In this document: positions 1 through 6,963 of the stretch, one piece after another | Layout: each line of letters starts with the position of its first letter | How positions within the stretch are numbered: position 1 is the stretch's first letter | Assembly (NCBI GenBank): GCA_003150395.1 | Contig: QAMI01000046.1 | Location: forward strand, 1-37,649 | Direction: 5' to 3' | Length of the DNA: 37,649 bases | Source: Candidatus Gastranaerophilales bacterium | GTDB taxonomy: Bacteria > Cyanobacteriota > Vampirovibrionia > Gastranaerophilales > Gastranaerophilaceae | Program-made: the position numbers and the translations under genes | Notes under the pieces: model-generated | The model's input: the letters and a program-made list of their open reading frames with translations, nothing else | Databases searched by the model: none | What the model was told of the DNA's origin: nothing

Positions 1-980
1 GCCGGTATAAGGCGGTCATTATGAACATGACCCATGTAGTCAAAGATTTTTTCACGCGAACTCATGCTCAAAAAATTCGGGTTGTCGAGGTTGTAAAGCA
101 TTCTTCCCAAATCTTCGGCAGTTGTAAAGTTTGTGCCGCCCATATCCGGAAGCCAGGTATTTACACGGGTTTTACTTAACCCCCACTGTCTGATACCGGA
201 ATTTACATCAGTCATTGAGCCGAGTTTTGCCATAATCATGTTTGTCGCAGAATTGTCGGACTCCGTTATCATAATTCTTGCCAAATCGTCAATTGTCCAC
301 ACTGAATTTTCAGCCTTGAACTGCAGACTTCCGGAGCCTTCTGCGCGGTAGTAGTCAGTAAGCTTCATTGTGTCATAAATCGTAAGCTGGCCTGCTTCAA
401 TGGAGCGGAAAAGCTGGATTAAGACAGGAATTTTGATAATGCTTGCTGCTGAGTAAAGTTTGTCGGAATTAATTCCCGCGTAATTTCCGGTTTCATAATC
501 CCATACAAAAACAGCCGGTTCTATTGAAGGATAAAGTGCCGCAAGGTTTTCAAGCTGGTTTTCAAGGCCTGAAAGTCTTTCATTCATTGTTAGAGCTGCC
601 ATTTGCGGCTTTTTGGTTTCGGCGCCTTTCAATGAATACGTCTCAAGAAAAATATCATTGTACAAATAGCTTGAAGTTGGTGTCAAAAGTCTTTGGTAAT
701 CTGTTTTCACAGACGGATAAGGCGATTTATAGAAAAAAGATTTTACAATGCGGTTGTATGTAATAGGAAATACAAACATCGCCAGAGAAGTTAAAAATAA
801 TATGGATATAATTCTGTGAATAAAAAGATTTTTTTGTGCTTTTTTGCTTTTTTGTTTTACATAACGCGGCTGCGCTTCTCTAACCTTTGCTCCAGCAGCA
901 TTTATGTAAGTTCTGCGGGGCATATAGACAGTATTATTATAATTCTCCCGATAGCCGTATTTTTCTGCTAATCTCGGCAT
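1..980 (-). CDS. Class A beta-lactamase-like serine hydrolase, membrane-anchored, partial (C-terminus off window)
   Basis: I translated this by hand from the ATG at 980-978, which follows a GGGAGG Shine-Dalgarno site; about 326 residues are visible. A basic N-terminus precedes a single hydrophobic segment at about residues 55-78, then a short linker and the hydrolase domain. The serine-lactamase signatures are present in order: S-I-I-K at 180-183 (SxxK) and S-D-N at 241-243 within T-E-S-D-N-S-A. The third motif (KTG box) would lie beyond the window. In this family the Ser acylates a beta-lactam or a cell-wall peptide bond. The single N-terminal membrane anchor suggests a peptidoglycan-facing enzyme or a lactamase; I cannot tell which. 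It is divergent from the HIT gene. Confidence 0.85.
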   Translation of the reverse strand, partial: MPRLAEKYGYRENYNNTVYMPRRTYINAAGAKVREAQPRYVKQKSKKAQKNLFIHRIISILFLTSLAMFVFPITYNRIVKSFFYKSPYPSVKTDYQRLLTPTSSYLYNDIFLETYSLKGAETKKPQMAALTMNERLSGLENQLENLAALYPSIEPAVFVWDYETGNYAGINSDKLYSAASIIKIPVLIQLFRSIEAGQLTIYDTMKLTDYYRAEGSGSLQFKAENSVWTIDDLARIMITESDNSATNMIMAKLGSMTDVNSGIRQWGLSKTRVNTWLPDMGGTNFTTAEDLGRMLYNLDNPNFLSMSSREKIFDYMGHVHNDRLIP

Positions 981-1103
981 TGTTCCTCCCATATTTAATA
1001 TTTTACCGTCATGAAGCTCAGATGGCAAGTAAGTTTACAATTATTTATAACATTGATTTTTTAAAATTCCCATTGTAATATTAACTGATATGTGAGGTGA
1101 AAT

Positions 1104-1415
1104 ATGGATAATAATTGTATTTTTTGCAAAATAATCAACGGTGATTTTGGAACAGAATTTGTATACGAAAACGAGCATGTCGTTGTGTTTAAGGATATTA
1201 ATCCGAAAGCGCCTGTACATCTTCTTGTAGTTCCGAGGGTTCATGTCGCATCCTTGAACGAACTTGAAGACGAAAAGATTATGGCCGAACTTTTGAAAGC
1301 AGTTAAAGCCGTTACAAAAAAAATCGGCTTAAAATCTTATAAAACTCTTATCAACACAGGAAAAGAAGCAGGGCAGGAAGTTTTTCATCTGCATGTGCAT
1401 ATTTTAGGCGAATAG
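1104..1415 (+). CDS. HIT family (histidine triad) protein, HinT-like
   Basis: This 103-residue protein opens with C-I-F-C-K-I, the usual start of HinT-type proteins, and carries the histidine triad H-L-H-V-H at residues 95-99. HIT proteins are cytosolic nucleotide hydrolases or transferases acting on AMP-linked substrates. GAGGTG at 1094-1099 supports the ATG at 1104. The chain ends four residues after the triad, slightly shorter than the usual ~110-120 residues, with no sign of frameshift. It is monocistronic. The downstream gap holds a gene on the other strand. The family call is firm; the substrate is unknown. Confidence 0.9.
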   Translation: MDNNCIFCKIINGDFGTEFVYENEHVVVFKDINPKAPVHLLVVPRVHVASLNELEDEKIMAELLKAVKAVTKKIGLKSYKTLINTGKEAGQEVFHLHVHILGE

Positions 1416-1471
1416 TCTTGTACGGTCGAACGGCACTTGACAAAATTTACAAAATCAGAAATAATATAAAT

Positions 1472-1530
1472 GTAGGGCGGAGTCCTCAACAACCTAAGCA
1501 ATCTGTTAAGGACTTTTCTTCGCACCCTAC
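1472..1530 (-). terminator. Two-part hairpin downstream of micropeptide 1; possible terminator
   Basis: GTAGGG (1472-1477) pairs with CCCTAC (1525-1530), and AGTCCT (1481-1486) pairs with AGGACT (1509-1514). The outer pair overlaps the stop codon of the 25-residue ORF. The T-rich stretch that follows on the minus strand is weak, so termination is uncertain. A further GCCCTAC at 1671-1677, the 5' end of the leader, could compete for the same partner, allowing alternative folds. Confidence 0.4.
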
Positions 1531-1604
1531 GATTTAACTAATAATTTTAATGCTACTAAGAGTAAGTCAAACGCTATTAGTAGCATTATTATATTGTCAA
1601 TCAT
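1527..1604 (-). CDS. 25-residue hydrophobic micropeptide with conserved leader (copy 1)
   Basis: The ATG at 1604-1602 follows AAAGGAGG with a 7-nt spacer and reads M-I-D-N-I-I-M-L-L-I-A-F-D-L-L-L-V-A-L-K-(L-L-V-K-S) to TAG at 1529-1527. About 70% of residues are aliphatic or aromatic, with two Asp inside the hydrophobic stretch and two Lys near the end, as in small membrane peptides and type I toxins. The coding sequence holds a perfect 12-bp inverted repeat, TAATGCTACTAA (1549-1560) against its partner at 1578-1589 (read from the plus strand). Function is unknown. That it is a gene at all rests on the strong ribosome site and on the duplicated leader at 18.9 kb. Confidence 0.5.
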   Translation of the reverse strand: MIDNIIMLLIAFDLLLVALKLLVKS

Positions 1605-1677
1605 AGCTTAGCCTCCTTTCGTCCAATTTCTTCGTTAATCATGTGTGACGGAAGTTAGCGTATGTGCTAAGCCCTAC
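1605..1677 (-). promoter_or_regulatory. Conserved 65-nt leader, copy 1
   Basis: The minus strand from 1677 downward starts with GTAGGGCTTAGCAC and ends at the Shine-Dalgarno site (CCTCC on the plus strand, 1612-1616). It matches the leader at 18870-18934 without gaps at 59 of 65 positions by my count, while the sequences after the start codons differ. A TATAAAAT -10-like box lies just upstream with a TTGCGT -35-like box, so transcription probably begins near the leader's 5' end. The conservation suggests a structured or regulator-bound 5' UTR. Confidence 0.6.
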
Positions 1678-1782
1678 TTTAAAAATTTTATACTGCGTTT
1701 CAATTTAACGCAAGATTGTTAAAAAGGCTTTACCAAGCATTTTTTTGTTATATAATTTTCTCTAAAGGAGATATTTGATATA

Positions 1783-2634
1783 ATGAAAAACGGAATTGAA
1801 AACGGATATTACCATGAAATTACTCCCTCAGGCTTCGGGATTGCAATAAAAGCCGGCAAAGTTTTATTTTCAAAACAATCAGACTTCCAAAAAGTAGAAG
1901 TTTTTGAAACAGAATCTGATTTAGGCAGAGTTTTGACACTTGACGATTTGATGATGACAACCGAAGGCGATGAATATCATTATCATGAGATGATTGCTCA
2001 TATTCCGATGATGCACCACAAAAAACCCGAAAGCGTTCTTGTAATCGGCGGCGGCGACGGCGGAACAGTCAGAGAAGTTCTGAAACACAAAACAGTTAAA
2101 AAAGTTGTGCTCTGTGAAATCGATGGAATGGTTATTGACGCCTGCAAAGAATTTCTTCCAACAATCTCCTGCGGCCTAACCGACCCGCGCGTGGAAATCA
2201 AAGTGGAAGATGCAATTGAATTCATCAAAGACAAAAAGAACAAATATGACATCGTATTAATTGATTCGACTGACCCGATGGGCCCCGGCGAAGGACTTTT
2301 CACTGAAGAATTCTACACAAACGTAAAAAGTTCACTGAAAGAAGGCGGAATCGTTGCTGCCCAATCAGAAAGCCCGTTTGTTAACAAAACGGAAATCAAA
2401 AAAATGTATGATTTATTGAAAAAAGTTTTTCCGATATGTTCAACTTACACCTCAAACATTCCGACATATCCCGGCGGATACTGGGCTTGGGCGTTCTGTT
2501 CAGAAAGCGTTAAGCCGCTTTCATACCTTGACGATGAACGCTGCGAAGAAATTACCAAAACATGCAAAATCTATAACAAAGATTATCACATGGCACGCTT
2601 TGCACTTCCAAATTATTTGAAAGAAATCTTATAA
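1783..2634 (+). CDS. speE: Spermidine synthase (polyamine aminopropyltransferase)
   Basis: This 283-residue protein has the usual family length. It transfers an aminopropyl group from decarboxylated S-adenosylmethionine to putrescine, giving spermidine in the cytosol. The nucleotide-binding glycine motif G-G-G-D-G-G is at residues 89-94, followed by C-E-I-D-G (111-115) and the catalytic D-S-T-D-P-M-G-P at 161-168. The Y-H-Y-H-E-M segment (66-71) contributes to the substrate pocket. AGGAG at 1766-1770 precedes the ATG with a 12-nt spacer, and TATAAT at 1751-1756 lies immediately before it. No speD or arginine decarboxylase gene is in the window. A strong terminator follows. Confidence 0.95.
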   Translation: MKNGIENGYYHEITPSGFGIAIKAGKVLFSKQSDFQKVEVFETESDLGRVLTLDDLMMTTEGDEYHYHEMIAHIPMMHHKKPESVLVIGGGDGGTVREVLKHKTVKKVVLCEIDGMVIDACKEFLPTISCGLTDPRVEIKVEDAIEFIKDKKNKYDIVLIDSTDPMGPGEGLFTEEFYTNVKSSLKEGGIVAAQSESPFVNKTEIKKMYDLLKKVFPICSTYTSNIPTYPGGYWAWAFCSESVKPLSYLDDERCEEITKTCKIYNKDYHMARFALPNYLKEIL

Positions 2635-2660
2635 AATAAAACATAATTTTTACGAAACAA

Positions 2661-2710
2661 AAATGAGCTATGAAAGGGATTTTTTAATCCGAATTCATTG
2701 CTCATTTTTT
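2661..2710 (+). terminator. Rho-independent terminator after speE
   Basis: AAATGAGC (2661-2668) pairs with GCTCATTT at the distal end. Inner pairs ATGAA/TTCAT and GGATT/AATCC continue the stem, and a run of six T follows. Confidence 0.85.
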
Positions 2711-2812
2711 CAGTGCCTTTCCAATCTGGACAAAAACACCACTCACATGATATAATTAATTAACGCCTTATTAAATCAAATGTTGTTCCTTAATAAATTG
2801 AAAGGAACAAAT

Positions 2813-3508
2813 ATGGGAAAAACATCCAAACCCTCATACTCTTCCGGTGTCGTTAATATTAACGGAGAAGAAAAAGCTTCTCATTACAAAAAAGGTAATA
2901 CTATTTATTCAAATTACAACATGTCAGACAGGGAAAAGAAAATCTACGATTTCGCACAGAATTCTTTTCTTGAAAATCTTCCAAATATTAACGTTTTCTC
3001 TGCCGATACCCAAAAGAGTCTGCAAAATCAGTTAAATGCATATACTCAAAAAGGTTTGCAAACCATTAATGACTATTACACACCAATGCTTTCAAATCTT
3101 AAAAACGACATTGCTTCACGTTTTGGAAACTTTGATAACTCCGTTTTCATGGACAATCTGTCCGATATTGAATCTAACCGCGCTGATGCAATGAGCGCTT
3201 TGACACAGGATATTCTGGCAAAACAAAATGAACTTTATAATGACGAACTGAACAGACGCTATAATTATCTGAACTTCCTCGGAAACGTTCAAAACCAATC
3301 AACCGCAAATATTATGAACTATTTGCAGATGGCGGCAAACAACAGTTCCTCCGGAAATTCATATAATCAATATGCAGCAAGCTCTCAATCCAGCTCGCCA
3401 TATAAAAGTTACGCAAATACAGCATCAGCTCTGCTTTCCTCATCAGGCAATCCTTATGCGATGGCAGCAGGAGCAGCTATCAAACTCGGAAGCGAATACT
3501 TCTTATAA
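2813..3508 (+). CDS. Protein of unknown function, possibly phage-structural-like
   Basis: I place the start at the ATG at 2813, which has AAAGGA 6-11 nt upstream; an in-frame ATG at 2780 lacks a ribosome site. The 231-residue product has no signal peptide. It has a disordered N-terminus (residues 1-40), a helical Gln/Asn/Leu-rich middle (50-160) with a repeated pattern of N-L-S-D-I-E-S-N-R-A and I-L-A-K-Q-N-E-L-Y, then a Ser/Asn/Tyr-rich low-complexity segment and a small hydrophobic C-terminus. The overall look recalls long-helix tail or internal proteins of gut phages. That is an impression only: no other phage gene is nearby. Terminators on both sides make it a single-gene unit. Confidence 0.7.
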   Translation: MGKTSKPSYSSGVVNINGEEKASHYKKGNTIYSNYNMSDREKKIYDFAQNSFLENLPNINVFSADTQKSLQNQLNAYTQKGLQTINDYYTPMLSNLKNDIASRFGNFDNSVFMDNLSDIESNRADAMSALTQDILAKQNELYNDELNRRYNYLNFLGNVQNQSTANIMNYLQMAANNSSSGNSYNQYAASSQSSSPYKSYANTASALLSSSGNPYAMAAGAAIKLGSEYFL

Positions 3509-3514
3509 ATTTTT

Positions 3515-3548
3515 GGACGGACTTAAAAATGAGTCCGTCCTCTTTTTT
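3515..3548 (+). terminator. Rho-independent terminator before mnmE
   Basis: GGACGGACT (3515-3523) pairs with AGTCCGTCC (3532-3540), followed by a T-rich tail. It ends the unknown gene 2813-3508 just before the mnmE promoter. Confidence 0.9.
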
Positions 3549-3552
3549 CATG

Positions 3553-3558
3553 TATAAT
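3553..3558 (+). promoter_or_regulatory. -10 box of mnmE, leaderless arrangement
   Basis: TATAAT ends exactly 6 nt before the mnmE ATG, and there is no Shine-Dalgarno site. Transcription should start at or next to the A of the ATG. I see no good -35 hexamer. Confidence 0.6.
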
Positions 3559-3564
3559 TAAATT

Positions 3565-4899
3565 ATGAATATTTTACAAGAATTTGACACAATAGCCGCA
3601 ATCGCAACCCCGCTTGGAACAGGCGGTGTCGGAGTTATCAGAATTTCAGGGAATCACAGCTTTGAAATTATTGAAAAAATCTTCTCAAAACAAAATCTTG
3701 AACCTGGCCGCATTGCGCACGGCTGGATTCTTGACGGAGCAAAAAAAATCGATGAAGTTATCGTTCTTCCGTTCAAAAATCCGCACAGCTACACCGGAGA
3801 AGATGTTATTGAAATTCACTGCCATGGCGGCGTGAATGTTGTGAAAAATATACTTGATTTGGTGATTAAAAATGGCGCCAGGCTTGCCGAACGCGGAGAA
3901 TTTACAAAACGTGCCTTCTTAAACAAAAAACTCGACCTTTCCCAGGCTGAAGCCGTTGCTGATTTAATACATGCAAAAACCAGAAATTTTGCAGTTCAAT
4001 CTGCAAAAAATCTGTCCGGAGTTTTGAGTGAAAAAGTTTCCGAAATCAAAGGCGAAATCTTTGAAGTTCTTTCGAGAATTGTTGCAGGAATAGACTTTCC
4101 GGAAGACGTTGCCGAGCCTGAATATTCTTACCTGATTGAAAATTTTGAAAAATCTTTGAAAAAAATTGACGAAATACTTGCCTGCACACGCTCATCAAAC
4201 ATTTTGCGCCAGGGAATTAAAGTTGCGATTGTCGGAAGACCGAATGTAGGCAAATCTTCTCTTTTCAACACTCTTTTGAACACTGAACGCGCAATCGTGA
4301 CCGACATTGCCGGCACAACACGCGACGTCATTAAAGAAACTCTTGATATGGATGTTGCCGTTACTCTTATTGACACAGCCGGAATTCGTGACAGCGAAGA
4401 AGTCGGAAAAGTCGAAGAAATCGGGATTGAATATTCAAAGCAATCCGCTGATGAAGCTGATTTAGTAATATTTTTATACGATGCCTCCACCGGAATTACA
4501 GACGAAGATAAAGAAATCTATTCGCTTATCAAAAACAAAACCCACATCAAAGCAGCAAACAAATGCGACCTTTTGAAAATCCGTAACAGCAATGATTTTT
4601 ATATTTCAACGCGTACCGGCGAAGGGATTGCGGAACTTCGCGAAAAAATTAAAACAACAGTTTGCGGATTTTCAATTGAAGACACTGAATACATTACAAA
4701 TGAACGGCAGGCCGACTGTCTCAAAAAATGCCGTGAAAGTTTGACAAAAGCACTTGAAGCCGCAAAAATTTTGGAATTGCAAGACTTAATTTCGATTGAT
4801 GTTAAATCCGCCCTGCTTTATTTGGACGAAATTACCGGAGAAGTTATTACCGACGATATTTTGAACAATATTTTCAACCATTTTTGCATTGGAAAGTAA
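3565..4899 (+). CDS. mnmE: tRNA uridine-5-carboxymethylaminomethyl modification GTPase MnmE
   Basis: At 444 residues the length is typical. With MnmG it modifies U34 of tRNAs reading split-box codons. The N-terminal tetrahydrofolate-binding domain starts with D-T-I-A-A-I-A-T-P-L-G and G-V-G-V-I-R-I-S-G. The G domain has the P-loop G-R-P-N-V-G-K-S at 224-231, the D-T-A-G switch II near 271 and N-K-C-D near 335. The helical domain ends in the hallmark C-I-G-K at the extreme C-terminus. It appears to be translated from a leaderless mRNA. It is not next to rnpA/yidC or mnmG here. Confidence 0.97.
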   Translation: MNILQEFDTIAAIATPLGTGGVGVIRISGNHSFEIIEKIFSKQNLEPGRIAHGWILDGAKKIDEVIVLPFKNPHSYTGEDVIEIHCHGGVNVVKNILDLVIKNGARLAERGEFTKRAFLNKKLDLSQAEAVADLIHAKTRNFAVQSAKNLSGVLSEKVSEIKGEIFEVLSRIVAGIDFPEDVAEPEYSYLIENFEKSLKKIDEILACTRSSNILRQGIKVAIVGRPNVGKSSLFNTLLNTERAIVTDIAGTTRDVIKETLDMDVAVTLIDTAGIRDSEEVGKVEEIGIEYSKQSADEADLVIFLYDASTGITDEDKEIYSLIKNKTHIKAANKCDLLKIRNSNDFYISTRTGEGIAELREKIKTTVCGFSIEDTEYITNERQADCLKKCRESLTKALEAAKILELQDLISIDVKSALLYLDEITGEVITDDILNNIFNHFCIGK

Positions 4900-4904
4900 T
4901 CTGA

Positions 4905-4932
4905 AAAGGAAAAGGCGGTTTTAAAAACCGCC
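4905..4932 (-). terminator. Rho-independent terminator, minus strand
   Basis: GGCGGTTTT (4914-4922) pairs with AAAACCGCC (4924-4932). Only the minus-strand reading is followed by a T-rich tail (TTTTCCTTTT), so it ends transcripts coming from the diguanylate-cyclase-like gene or from the RNA between them. Confidence 0.8.
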
Positions 4933-4933
4933 T

Positions 4934-5060
4934 GATAACCAGATTTACACTATGTAAGTGTTCAGAAAGGAAGTCTGCTTTGTGCGGGAACCGTTGAATT
5001 TTAACGAATAATAATGTTCATATCCAACTACGTTTTGCCGCACGAACTTTTATATTGCGT
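4934..5060 (-). ncRNA. Candidate structured RNA between GGDEF gene and its terminator
   Basis: A long irregular hairpin spans 4982-5043. GTGCGG (4982-4987) pairs with CCGCAC (5038-5043), AAC (4989-4991) with GTT (5032-5034), GTTGAAT (4993-4999) with ATCCAAC (5022-5028), and AAC (5003-5005) with GTT (5016-5018). The 7-bp helix has an A-C mismatch if read as plus-strand RNA but a G-U pair as minus-strand RNA, which favours the minus strand. A second hairpin, ACACT/AGTGT, lies between it and the terminator. It may be the 3' UTR of the upstream gene or a separate small RNA. I recognise no known family. Confidence 0.4.
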
Positions 5061-5086
5061 GCTCTGCACACAAATAAAATATTTTT

Positions 5087-5959
5087 CTATTCGCCCAAGT
5101 TAATTTGCGAGAATTGAACAATCATGTTTTTGCCGCGTTTTTTAGCATTGTAAAGTGCGTGTTCAGCGTATCGAATGATTGTATTAACATCCTCTTCAGT
5201 ATCCTCGAGACACGGATAGGTCGAGATGCCGCCCGAAATAGTAATTGGATGTCTTTCTTCCTCGCCTGCCGGAATAAATTCCATTTTTTCTATGTCGCGT
5301 CTGAACCTTTCAGCAAATAGAAAAGCATTTTCTTCTGATGTGTTCGGCAATATCAGCAAAAATTCTTCATCACCGTAACGTGTCAGAATATCTTCTTTTC
5401 TGATAAGCTGTTTTAGTTTGTCAGCAATCGAGCGAAGCAAAACATCGCCCCATTCATATCCGTAAATGTCATTAACAACTTTGAAAAAGTCTAAGTCAAA
5501 CAACAGACAAGAAAGCTTTGTGCCGTAGCGTTTTGCACGCGAAATTTCCTGTTCAAGGCGTTCTTGAAGATATTTTCTGTTATGCAGACCTGTAAGTTCA
5601 TCAGTTGTTGAAACCTGCAAGAGTTTTTCACGCAAATCACGAATTTTAAGCATTGATTTTGCACGGATTAAAAGTTCGTCGTTGTCAACCGGAGTTTTAA
5701 TCATATCATAAGTGTATGCTCTAACAGTTGTTCCTTTAAAAACTTCTCCTACAAAAAGAACAGGAGCTTTGAATTTTACAACCATCAAAACATCTTTAAT
5801 ATCAGGAACATCCTCAATCACAAGCAGTGCAGGGTTCAAGGTTTCGTAATCTCTAAGTTTTTCAGCGTCTTCAATACGGACATTAACATCATCAATCCCT
5901 GCAAGAACATCTGCAAGCGAGGACGATTTTTTGCTTGTATAAACAATAATATTTCTCAT
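5087..5959 (-). CDS. GGDEF-domain protein with pseudo-receiver, degenerate GGDEF signature
   Basis: This 290-residue soluble protein has an N-terminal receiver-like alpha/beta domain (about 1-105) and a GGDEF domain (about 115-285). GGDEF domains make cyclic di-GMP from two GTP. D-E-L-T-G-L-H-N-R (120-128) and F-D-L-D-F-F-K-V-V-N-D (154-164) are intact. The signature reads G-D-E-E-F at 196-200, with Asp in place of the second Gly, so activity is doubtful. An inhibitory-site R-K-E-D (187-190) sits five residues before it, as in product-inhibited enzymes. AAGGA lies upstream of the start. A TAAAAT -10 (5993-5998) and an inverted-repeat operator at 6023-6042 lie upstream. It may act as a cyclic di-GMP sensor rather than a synthase. 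Confidence 0.9.
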   Translation of the reverse strand: MRNIIVYTSKKSSSLADVLAGIDDVNVRIEDAEKLRDYETLNPALLVIEDVPDIKDVLMVVKFKAPVLFVGEVFKGTTVRAYTYDMIKTPVDNDELLIRAKSMLKIRDLREKLLQVSTTDELTGLHNRKYLQERLEQEISRAKRYGTKLSCLLFDLDFFKVVNDIYGYEWGDVLLRSIADKLKQLIRKEDILTRYGDEEFLLILPNTSEENAFLFAERFRRDIEKMEFIPAGEEERHPITISGGISTYPCLEDTEEDVNTIIRYAEHALYNAKKRGKNMIVQFSQINLGE

Positions 5960-6022
5960 CTTCCAATCCTTAATAAACTTACTCTTTCACAAATTTTAGC
6001 ACGCGAAACCGTACAAATCAAT

Positions 6023-6042
6023 TTGTTACATTCACTTAACAA
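6023..6042. promoter_or_regulatory. Inverted repeat TTGTTA-N8-TAACAA upstream of GGDEF gene
   Basis: This is a perfect 6-bp dyad centred at 6032.5, about 34 bp upstream of the -10-like TAAAAT (5993-5998, minus strand), a position typical for an activator site. A near-identical site lies upstream of the pilin-like gene at 6964-6983; related sites occur elsewhere in the window. Confidence 0.45.
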
Positions 6043-6046
6043 AATT

Positions 6047-6883
6047 TTACCAGGGATAATCATCTGCTATTTCCCAGCCGTCTCTTACAATTTTTACAAG
6101 GCAATAATCACCTCCCCCGCTATAGGAACAATTTGCCTTTATTTGCGCATCTGTAAGATTCATACCAGAAGGCTGTGCTGTCAGTTTTTCAAAATCTAAA
6201 ATAAATTGAAATATATCCAACCCCCGGGTATTTGGAGGTTTTATTTCGTTTAAATCTACATAAACACTTTGCTTTTCCGAAAAGACTTTTGTCGATATTT
6301 GATTTCCATCAGCATCGTTCTCATCTTTCCAACTCATTACCAGTACAAAAAATAAAACTCCATCATTTGTTTGGAACATTGCACGCCCTGAAGAATAAGC
6401 TGGGACAAAAGATATGCCAATCACATTACCATTTCTTGATTTGATAAACCCTCCGCCGATATTCGGATACGGAGCTGTACCGGATGGAAAAATCGTGGGG
6501 GCATTCAGATAAGGGAACCAGTAATTTTTAAAATAATTTTCAGTAGTTTTTGCATCAACGGTTTGTCCGATTGGTAAAAAACCGTTTGCCGCGCCATTTT
6601 CATTACCGGATTGCAATACGATTTGGCTTAAAACTGTATTAATCTTTTTAAGTTTGTTAACTGTAACCTGTTTTTTATATTTTCCCATCAAATTGGGAAT
6701 TGTAAGTGCAGCAACAATTCCTATTACTCCAAGTGTAATAAGAACTTCAGCTAAGGTAAATGCAACAGGACAGATTTTTGAAGATGTTTCCAACAAAAAT
6801 ATTCTTTTTAAATTGTTCCAAAAGCTTGCAGGAGCGTTATTTGCGGGTGCCCCCCCCCCCCGAAAATTCAGTAATAGTGACAA
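6047..6883 (-). CDS. Type IV pilin-like protein; frameshifted at a G12 tract relative to its best start (phase variation candidate)
   Basis: The open frame encodes a prepilin-type segment, A-F-T-L-A-E-V-L-I-T-L-G-V-I-G-I-V-A-A-L, after a basic leader of about 40 residues, then a ~210-residue globular part with N-I-G-G-G-F and two late Cys (C-S-Y-S-G-G-G-D-Y-C). Such proteins are cut and N-methylated by prepilin peptidase and assembled into pilus or pseudopilus fibres. The frame opens only at a weak TTG (6883). The well-placed ATG (6890-6888, AAGGAG upstream) is in another frame and stops after 17 codons. A run of 12 G (6850-6861) separates them; 11 or 14 G would join ATG and pilin in frame. 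Either an OFF phase state or a homopolymer sequencing error explains this. Confidence 0.8.
   Translation of the reverse strand: MSLLLNFRGGGAPANNAPASFWNNLKRIFLLETSSKICPVAFTLAEVLITLGVIGIVAALTIPNLMGKYKKQVTVNKLKKINTVLSQIVLQSGNENGAANGFLPIGQTVDAKTTENYFKNYWFPYLNAPTIFPSGTAPYPNIGGGFIKSRNGNVIGISFVPAYSSGRAMFQTNDGVLFFVLVMSWKDENDADGNQISTKVFSEKQSVYVDLNEIKPPNTRGLDIFQFILDFEKLTAQPSGMNLTDAQIKANCSYSGGGDYCLVKIVRDGWEIADDYPW
6850..6861. repeat. Poly-C/poly-G tract (12 bp) within the pilin-like gene
   Basis: Twelve consecutive C on the plus strand read as G12 in the coding strand, 10 codons after the SD-supported ATG. It is by far the longest homopolymeric G/C tract in this AT-rich window. Length changes by slipped-strand replication would switch the frame. 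Confidence 0.9.
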
Positions 6884-6963
6884 TTTTCATATTTTAGCTC
6901 CTTGTAAAATGTTTTGTCTGACTTTTCAAAATATCTTAATATATTAAATAGTTAAAATCAACT

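Noticed and set aside
2780..2812. Upstream ATG extension of the unknown gene at 2813
   Set aside because: No ribosome site before 2780, whereas AAAGGA precedes the ATG at 2813.
6654..6947. 97-codon plus-strand frame over the pilin-like gene start
   Set aside because: It is antisense to the prepilin segment and crosses the C12 tract; no ribosome site.
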